DNA from: Crocinitomicaceae bacterium
Lineage (GTDB): Bacteria > Bacteroidota > Bacteroidia > Flavobacteriales_D > Crocinitomicaceae
Length of the DNA stretch: 10,016 nt
Direction of reading: 5' to 3'
Assembly: GCA_024643585.1 (NCBI GenBank)
Contig: JAHEMP010000069.1
Location: forward strand, 1-10,016
The translations under genes and the position numbers were made by a program. Shown piece by piece: positions 5,238 to 10,016 of this stretch. Below the pieces are notes generated by a model. It searched no databases. It had not been told where the DNA came from and saw only the letters and a program-made list of their open reading frames with translations. How positions within the stretch are numbered: position 1 is the stretch's first letter; every line of letters starts with the position of its first letter.

Positions 5238-7865
5238 TTAATCTTGGTTTAGCAGGTTCTCAAAGTTCAACACTAATTGATTTATTTTTTCAATTCGTCG
5301 TCTGTTTTTATCCGCAAGAGCTGCATCGTTATTTTTTTCATATTGAACAATTTCTTCTGAAAGCGTTTCTTTCCTTTCTTCCAAGGATTGTATTAAATAA
5401 TCAAGGTTTTGTCCCATGAACATTTTGGTGTAATAACCACCGTTTTTATTTAATGAACTATAAATTGGTAGAGCGCTTTCAATTTGTTCTTCGCTCATTC
5501 GGCTATTGAACATAGTGAATGAATTCATTGCGCTCAATTGATCAAAACCTGAAAGTTTTCCCTCTGATAAAATATCTTTAAAAAATGCCGATTTATCTAC
5601 CTCACCATACGTGCCGTATATTTGAGCAATGGTGGTAAGCATTTTTTTAGATTCTTCTTTTTCCAAAACTTTTGCTTTCTCCATAGCCATTTTGGGGTCA
5701 ATTTTGCTCATGCTTTTTAATGCACTTCCAACTACAGAATAACTTTGATCATTTGAAATGGCAAAAGACAAAATATCCAGTAAATCTGCTCCATTCATAT
5801 TGGCTGACAAATAATTAATTGCTGCAGCTCTTACAGCCGATTTTCCATCGTTAACAGCCAAATTCTTGATTATTTTGAGCGAAATATCCTTGTTGTTGCC
5901 TTCAAGAGTGCTTGATTTTTCAATAGCAACCATTCTAATTTTCCAGAATTCATCATTCAAAGCGTCCAAAACCATTTGTTCCGAAGACGCTGCTCCAGCA
6001 ACCAATCCATCTTCTAGCGATTGATTTCTTACTTTATATCTGTCCGAATTGTAATATTGGAAAATGAATTGTTCTGCAGGTTTTTCTTCTTTAATCTTCG
6101 CCAATAGAACTTTGTTTTCATCAAAAATGACCGCTTTTAATGTCCCGCTGTAAGGAAAAGTAAATTCGTTGGATTCACCATTTACCCAAACCCGATGGGT
6201 TTTTTTCCCATTGGAATCATAAATCGCAACATCAACTGGCAACTTGAACAAATTAAAACCACCTTCAGATTGTGTTTGTTGCACTGTTAATGTTACCATT
6301 TGATCCTCTTTTTGGTTCACTTGTTGAATTTCCAAAATAGGATGACCACTAGACAAATACCATTGATTAAAGAACCAGTTCAAATCTTCGCCCGTAATCT
6401 CTTCAAAAGCCAAACGCAATTGATGAAATTCTGCTGCTTTAAATGAATTTCTTTTTAAATACAACGACAAGCCTTCAAAAAAGGCTTCGTCACCAATATA
6501 ATTTCGCAACATGTGTAAGATTCTTCCACCTTTGTTATAGGAATGCCCATCAAACATTTGTTCTTTGTCCTCATAGTTAAACCAAACCAAGTCATGGTAT
6601 CCACCCATTTCTGCTGATTGGTAATACCCATTTTCTTCATTGCTTGCTTGGTAATCCGCTTCATTTGTTCCGTTTTTGTACTCGTCCCATAGATATTGAG
6701 AGTAATTGGCAAAAGACTCGTTCAAAGTCAAATTCGACCAAGATTCAGCTGTCACTAAATCACCAAACCAATGGTGAAAAAGCTCATGTGCGATAGTAGA
6801 ATTGTCATTGTTGTCCAATAATTCTCTCTTCGTTTTGTATACAAATTCACCAAATACAACAGCGCCTGTATTTTCCATTGCTCCAGACACATAATCTCTT
6901 ACTACTATTTGGTGGTATTTATCCCATGGATATTCCACTTTTAATAGTTTAGAAAAGAAACCTATCATTTCCGGTGTTTGACCAAAAATATCTTTCGCAT
7001 AAGGCTCCCATTCTTTTTCTACGTAATAATTTACTTCCATTTTAGATCCGTCAGGCCGCGTATAAGAATCCTTAACCACTTTGAATTCACCAACTGCCAT
7101 CATGAATAAATAAGGCGCATGCTGTAATTCTTGTTTCCAATAGTCCGTTCTTGTTCCGTCGGCATTTTTCTTGGAAGAAATTAATTTTCCATTGGATAAA
7201 GTAGTGTACTTATCCTCTACTGTCATGAATATTTCTTGAGAAGACTTTGCATTAGGCGCATCAATCGTAGGAAACCAAACCGAACTTGCTTCCGTTTCAC
7301 CCTGCGTCCATATTTGCGGCATTTTTCCTTTCTCCTCACCACGCGGATTAATAAAAAATAACCCTTTATCGGATACAATTGCCGCACTTCCGCCTGTTGT
7401 TCTTTCATCAGGTTTAGCGACATACGTTATCTCAACCGTGTATTTATCTGTACGCTTAAATTCTTTTCCTAATTTAATTTTGAGCAAATCCATTTGATAA
7501 ACGAAGAACAGATCTTTTCCACCCATTTTCACTGAAAGGATATCCATTCCTTTGGCGTCAAGTATGAGGGAATCGGATGGGTAAAAGTGTGGTTTCGCAG
7601 TTATTGTCGCTTTTCCATTCATTCTTGATTTTGACCAATCGAAATTTACTTCAAGTTTCGTGTGGATCAAATCTGTATAGGAAGTCTCCGTTGCCCTGTA
7701 AATAGCATTTTCTTCTGTTTCATAAATCTCACTATCCGATATTTCAGACGATACTTCAATTTCGTCCATATCGATTACCTCCTCAGCTACAGGATTGTTT
7801 TTGTGATTACCACAGCCATTTAGAACGATAACTATAAACAGCAATACGAAATATATATTCTTCAT
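5238..7865 (-). CDS. M1-family zinc aminopeptidase, lipoprotein
   Basis: This is a membrane-anchored metallopeptidase that should remove N-terminal residues from peptides in the envelope. The signal sequence ends in the lipobox LNGC, so the mature protein is probably lipidated at Cys18. An acidic, low-complexity linker follows (28-53), then the N-terminal beta domain of M1 enzymes (about 65-260). The catalytic domain has the substrate-binding GAMEN motif at 328-332, the zinc motif HELFH at 360-364 with third ligand Glu383 (HEXXH-X18-E), and a candidate catalytic Tyr443 in SYNKGG. All active-site residues are present. Residues about 615-800 are helical HEAT-like repeats, and 825-870 looks like a coiled coil. 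At 875 aa the length suits M1 enzymes with a C-terminal helical domain. The substrate is unknown. It starts at the ATG at 7865, divergent from the biotin-carrier gene. Confidence 0.93.
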   Translation of the reverse strand: MKNIYFVLLFIVIVLNGCGNHKNNPVAEEVIDMDEIEVSSEISDSEIYETEENAIYRATETSYTDLIHTKLEVNFDWSKSRMNGKATITAKPHFYPSDSLILDAKGMDILSVKMGGKDLFFVYQMDLLKIKLGKEFKRTDKYTVEITYVAKPDERTTGGSAAIVSDKGLFFINPRGEEKGKMPQIWTQGETEASSVWFPTIDAPNAKSSQEIFMTVEDKYTTLSNGKLISSKKNADGTRTDYWKQELQHAPYLFMMAVGEFKVVKDSYTRPDGSKMEVNYYVEKEWEPYAKDIFGQTPEMIGFFSKLLKVEYPWDKYHQIVVRDYVSGAMENTGAVVFGEFVYKTKRELLDNNDNSTIAHELFHHWFGDLVTAESWSNLTLNESFANYSQYLWDEYKNGTNEADYQASNEENGYYQSAEMGGYHDLVWFNYEDKEQMFDGHSYNKGGRILHMLRNYIGDEAFFEGLSLYLKRNSFKAAEFHQLRLAFEEITGEDLNWFFNQWYLSSGHPILEIQQVNQKEDQMVTLTVQQTQSEGGFNLFKLPVDVAIYDSNGKKTHRVWVNGESNEFTFPYSGTLKAVIFDENKVLLAKIKEEKPAEQFIFQYYNSDRYKVRNQSLEDGLVAGAASSEQMVLDALNDEFWKIRMVAIEKSSTLEGNNKDISLKIIKNLAVNDGKSAVRAAAINYLSANMNGADLLDILSFAISNDQSYSVVGSALKSMSKIDPKMAMEKAKVLEKEESKKMLTTIAQIYGTYGEVDKSAFFKDILSEGKLSGFDQLSAMNSFTMFNSRMSEEQIESALPIYSSLNKNGGYYTKMFMGQNLDYLIQSLEERKETLSEEIVQYEKNNDAALADKNRRRIEKINQLVLNFENLLNQD

Positions 7866-7884
7866 TTTAGTATGGTTTTAATTA

Positions 7885-7915
7885 CAAAACTCACTAAAAA
7901 AAACATGAACCGCAA
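7885..7915 (-). promoter_or_regulatory. Possible promoter for the M1 peptidase gene
   Basis: On the minus strand GAGTTTTG (7892-7885) matches TAnnTTTG at all but the first base. A TTG at 7915-7913 lies 20 bases upstream, the usual Bacteroidota -33 spacing. A start near 7879 would leave a leader of roughly 15 bases. The match is imperfect and the area is A+T-rich, so chance is a real alternative. Confidence 0.3.
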
Positions 7916-7945
7916 TCAATTAGGTCTAAGATTGTTCAATTCTTC

Positions 7946-7953
7946 TAATTTTG
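7946..7953 (+). promoter_or_regulatory. Predicted -7 promoter element of the biotin-carrier gene (TAATTTTG)
   Basis: TAATTTTG matches TAnnTTTG exactly and ends 16 bases before the ATG at 7970, implying a leader of only about 10 bases. No good -33 TTG is seen at the normal spacing. Together with the weak minus-strand candidate it makes the 104-base divergent gap a two-way promoter region. Confidence 0.5.
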
Positions 7954-7969
7954 TAGAAAACAAAAAACA

Positions 7970-8437
7970 ATGCCGAGTAAAAATTGGATCATCGATGGAA
8001 AAGAAATTATTGGAACGAGCGGTTCTGCGATTCATTGGGAAGATGAAAAATTCTTCACTATAGAATACAAAGGCAAAGTTTTCAATGGCGAAATTCTGAC
8101 TGAAAAAACGGAATCAAATTTTCTTGAGGTAAAAATCAATCATAGAGTTTTTACCATTCGTAAAAAAGGAGAGCTGGATGACTTAATAGCCTCACTTGGT
8201 ATGGATAAGCCAAAGGTTAAAAAATTGAGTGAATTAAAAGCGCCAATGCCTGGCCGTATAATAAGTTTATCTATCGAGGTAGGTCAAACACTTGAGCCTG
8301 GTGACCCTATTTTATCCTTGGAGGCCATGAAAATGGAAAATGTTTTAAAAGCAGAAGGAATTGGAACTGTAAAAGCCATTTTAGTTCAAGAACAACAAGT
8401 TGTTGACAAGGGAATGGTGCTTATTGAGTTTGAATAA
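7970..8437 (+). CDS. Biotin carboxyl carrier protein (biotin/lipoyl-attachment domain)
   Basis: This is a small carrier that would shuttle a carboxyl group on biotin between a biotin carboxylase and a carboxyltransferase, probably of an acyl-CoA or pyruvate/oxaloacetate-type carboxylase, in the cytoplasm. Residues about 85-155 form the biotinyl domain. APMPG (91-95) opens it, EAMKM (118-122) contains the predicted biotinylated Lys121, and the hydrophobic hairpin VKAILVQEQQVVDKGMVLIEFE closes it. The N-terminal 80 residues are a short beta-rich region of the kind seen in separate carrier subunits, ending in a charged linker. At 155 aa it is a stand-alone carrier, not a multi-domain carboxylase. 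No carboxylase gene lies next to it, so the partner enzyme cannot be named from context; this is why I give no symbol. It is the only plus-strand gene in the window. Confidence 0.88.
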   Translation: MPSKNWIIDGKEIIGTSGSAIHWEDEKFFTIEYKGKVFNGEILTEKTESNFLEVKINHRVFTIRKKGELDDLIASLGMDKPKVKKLSELKAPMPGRIISLSIEVGQTLEPGDPILSLEAMKMENVLKAEGIGTVKAILVQEQQVVDKGMVLIEFE

Positions 8438-8438
8438 A

Positions 8439-8633
8439 TTAAATAGAAACTCCTGAAAAAGCGCGGCTAACAATTTTTGGGTATTTGGCACCAAATTCAA
8501 CAATACACCAGACTTTAAATGTTTTCAATTCTTCCGTGTCTGAAATAAATTTAAGGGCTTTATTGAGTTCTTTTTGAAACAAGATTCTATCAAAGCTAAC
8601 ACTAACTAAAATCTTTTTGGTCATTTCTAACAT
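8439..8633 (-). CDS. Small hypothetical protein, 64 aa
   Basis: I do not recognise this protein. It starts at the ATG at 8633, preceded by AGAGGAAG at suitable spacing, a fairly strong ribosome-site-like run for this phylum. An alternative ATG is at 8624. It is a soluble-looking, Lys-rich peptide with alternating hydrophobic positions (KKILVSVSFDRILFQKELNKAL) and an aromatic stretch (TFKVWCIVEF). There is no signal peptide, membrane helix or metal motif. It ends one base from the stop of the convergent biotin-carrier gene, and no terminator separates them. It fills a gap that otherwise has no gene and has a plausible start, which favours a real gene. It could still be a chance ORF. Confidence 0.45.
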   Translation of the reverse strand: MLEMTKKILVSVSFDRILFQKELNKALKFISDTEELKTFKVWCIVEFGAKYPKIVSRAFSGVSI

Positions 8634-8750
8634 TGCTTCCTCTTTTTGGTTTATCTCAAAGAAACGAAAAGAATCAAATCGTATTTTACAAAAAGCGTTA
8701 AAGTTTTCAACTTGTTATTTTTATCGGTTTTTAAAACTTCGTTAATAACT

Positions 8751-8790
8751 CAAAACAAAAAACCACCAATGCAAAATGCCATGGTGGTTT
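8751..8790 (-). terminator. Rho-independent terminator after the Omp28-like gene
   Basis: AACCACCA (8761-8768) pairs with TGGTGGTT (8782-8789), extended by one A-T pair to a 9-bp stem with a 13-base loop. On the minus strand it runs straight into TTTTTTGTTTTG. It lies 18 bases past the stop of the Omp28-like gene, so it closes the DUF6029-Omp28 transcript. The remaining 100 or so bases down to the small ORF are A+T-rich. I see no clear TAnnTTTG promoter in them. Confidence 0.88.
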
Positions 8791-8808
8791 CAAAAGTGAA
8801 AATCTCTT

Positions 8809-9720
8809 TTAAATAAACTCCTTTTTAATTACTTGGTAAACTTCCAATGTGTTTTTGTCTACGACATAAATCAATAGATGTGCATTGTCTGCCGGGAATT
8901 CGTCTGGAAGACGGTATGAATAATCATAATAATATTTCCCATTAGCATCCTTTTTGTCCTCTTTTATAGGTTCTCCAAAGATGTCGCCGTTAATATGCGT
9001 CTTCAGCAAGTCACGGTGAACATAATCCATTACCGTAGTCGGCCCATCCACTTGAGGCTTTATGATAGAATCCTGATAGAAGGCTACCACCAAAGATAAT
9101 TCCGTTAAGGCTGGATCTAAGACATCAATTTCAATATGAATGAATGCTCCTTTTGTTTGATCGTAATAATTAACTACCGATTGTAGATTTACTTTTAAAA
9201 CATTTGCTGATAATAAAGCATTTGTAGCATTTGTCCAAGATCCTGCACCGTTTGAGTAATTGCCGTTGTATTTCACTCGACTAATATTACCGCTCGGATT
9301 TCCAAAAAAGTTCGACCCCGGAATAGAGCCAAAATAACCACCTATTGCTAAACCAATTGGCGTTGTGAAATCAAATTCGAAATTAGGTGAAGAAGTGGCT
9401 TGAAAACCAGACTTATCTCCTGCAGGTCCGCTGTGAATTGTTGAAACAAATACTCTTCCCAGGTTATTTTCCTCCAAGTCGTGTGCAACAACCGCTGCGG
9501 CAGGACAGAAAGTACATTTGTGACCCGTAAAGTCTTCTATTAAGACATTTCGATTAGTATTCGTATTTTCAGTAAAAACCGGGAAAACATAATTCGACCA
9601 ATCGTCTGGAAACAAAGATGTATCCAATGTGGTGAATACGGGTGGATATGCATTTTTTACTTTGTCACAAGCAATGAGAGCCAATGAAAAGAGAGCGGAA
9701 AATAAAAGTGCTTTTTTCAT
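8809..9720 (-). CDS. Omp28-related lipoprotein with thioredoxin-like CxxC
   Basis: This is an envelope lipoprotein of the Omp28 family common in Bacteroidota; its precise role is not established. The signal peptide ends in the lipobox LIAC, so Cys18 should be lipidated. Residues 59-80 (VLIEDFTGHKCTFCPAAAVVAH) resemble the active-site turn of thioredoxin folds, with Cys69 and Cys72 as a CxxC pair followed by Pro73. The region to about 150 continues the fold (VFVSTIHSGPAGDK, then NPSGNISRV). The remainder is a beta-rich domain ending in DNAHLLIYVVDKNTLEVYQVIKKEFI. At 303 aa it is typical of the shorter members. The start ATG at 9720 is separated by one base from the stop of the upstream DUF6029-type gene, which implies translational coupling. 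A thiol-disulfide or chaperone role in the envelope is inferred from the CxxC only. Confidence 0.85.
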   Translation of the reverse strand: MKKALLFSALFSLALIACDKVKNAYPPVFTTLDTSLFPDDWSNYVFPVFTENTNTNRNVLIEDFTGHKCTFCPAAAVVAHDLEENNLGRVFVSTIHSGPAGDKSGFQATSSPNFEFDFTTPIGLAIGGYFGSIPGSNFFGNPSGNISRVKYNGNYSNGAGSWTNATNALLSANVLKVNLQSVVNYYDQTKGAFIHIEIDVLDPALTELSLVVAFYQDSIIKPQVDGPTTVMDYVHRDLLKTHINGDIFGEPIKEDKKDANGKYYYDYSYRLPDEFPADNAHLLIYVVDKNTLEVYQVIKKEFI

Positions 9721-9721
9721 A

Positions 9722-10016
9722 TTAAAAACTTTGAGTAAAATTCAAGGTCAAACCATTTGACGCTGGCACGAATCTACAAACACCACCGACACAGAATAAA
9801 CCAGCTCTTTGTCGACCATAGGATAGGGTAATTCGCGTAGCTTCACGCACATAACCAAAGGTACCGATAATATAATGTAAGCGCAAATCTGGCTTTGGAT
9901 TGCTGTAATTGTATTGATCCATGAAACCAAAAAATAAACCAGGTGCAATCGTATATTCAACCACTACGGTAGCCCAATTGCCTTTGTCTCTATGTTCAAT
10001 TTCTTTACCGGTAAAC
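9722..10016 (-). CDS. DUF6029-type outer-membrane protein, C-terminal part only
   Basis: The open frame runs off the right edge. Its last 97 residues are visible, and no start can be assigned; the GTG at 9964 is an internal valine codon, because coding sequence continues upstream as KGNWATVV. Alternating polar and hydrophobic strands (ATVVVEYTIAPGLFFGFMDQYNY, RLHYIIGTFGYVRE, TRITLSYGRQR) and the C-terminal LNFTQSF are those of an outer-membrane beta-barrel, with a terminal aromatic as recognised by the BAM machinery. The segment SYGRQRAGLFCVGGVCRFVP matches the C-terminal signature I recall for DUF6029 proteins, including a CxxxxC pair. Function is unknown. It sits one base upstream of the Omp28-type lipoprotein gene and presumably shares its transcript. 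The DUF6029 name is from memory of the motif. Confidence 0.75.
   Translation of the reverse strand, partial: FTGKEIEHRDKGNWATVVVEYTIAPGLFFGFMDQYNYSNPKPDLRLHYIIGTFGYVREATRITLSYGRQRAGLFCVGGVCRFVPASNGLTLNFTQSF

Noticed and set aside
6455..6712. Minus-strand 85-aa frame inside the M1 peptidase gene
   Set aside because: It is an alternate frame of the conserved catalytic region, and its peptide resembles no known family.
7872..8063. 63-aa plus-strand frame upstream of and overlapping the biotin-carrier gene
   Set aside because: It overlaps the carrier gene out of frame and crosses the predicted promoter; the composition is Lys/Asn-rich noise.
8426..8452. GAGTTT/AAACTC inverted repeat spanning the two convergent stops, as a bidirectional terminator
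   Set aside because: Only six base pairs with a 15-base loop and no T-tract on either strand; too weak to call.
9748..9960. Second minus-strand frame of 70 aa at the right edge
   Set aside because: The other frame continues open to the window edge and encodes convincing beta-barrel strands ending LNFTQSF.

Overview
This window reads as chromosomal DNA of a Bacteroidota bacterium, most likely of the Flavobacteriales type. The evidence is the A+T-rich coding style, the weak or absent Shine-Dalgarno sites, promoters of the TAnnTTTG type, an ATP synthase subunit a with a long N-terminal extension and signal peptide, and a DUF6029/Omp28 gene pair. Nine of the ten genes lie on the minus strand. 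Only the biotin-carrier gene is on plus.

Region 1 (1-5123, minus) is an F-type ATP synthase operon in the order atpB-atpE-atpF-atpH-atpA-atpG (a, c, b, delta, alpha, gamma). The genes for beta and epsilon (atpD, atpC) are not in this operon and must lie elsewhere. A TACCTTTG promoter element sits 30 bases upstream of the chosen atpB ATG. It shows that the longer TTG-initiated reading of atpB is wrong. Three of the five intercistronic gaps carry inverted repeats: a strong 11-bp stem after atpE, a perfect 9-bp stem spanning the atpH stop just before atpA, and a repeat-built palindrome between atpA and atpG. These junctions flank the two high-copy subunits (c and alpha), so the structures may tune subunit stoichiometry. 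Another imperfect palindrome, of a repeat-like type, lies just after atpG at the left edge.

Region 2 (5238-7865, minus) is a large M1-family zinc aminopeptidase lipoprotein with complete GAMEN and HEXXH-X18-E motifs and a C-terminal helical-repeat region. An inverted repeat but no convincing terminator separates it from the atp promoter.

Region 3 (7970-8633): a small biotin-carrier protein with an intact EAMKM motif is transcribed divergently from the peptidase. It ends one base from the stop of a convergent small hypothetical ORF.

Region 4 (8751-10016, minus) is a tight two-gene unit. A DUF6029-type outer-membrane beta-barrel protein (cut by the window edge) is followed after one base by an Omp28-type lipoprotein with a thioredoxin-like CxxC. 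The unit ends at a textbook intrinsic terminator.

Most of the window is core metabolism. The less explained parts are the operon hairpins, the AtpB extension, the small ORF and the DUF6029-Omp28 cassette.
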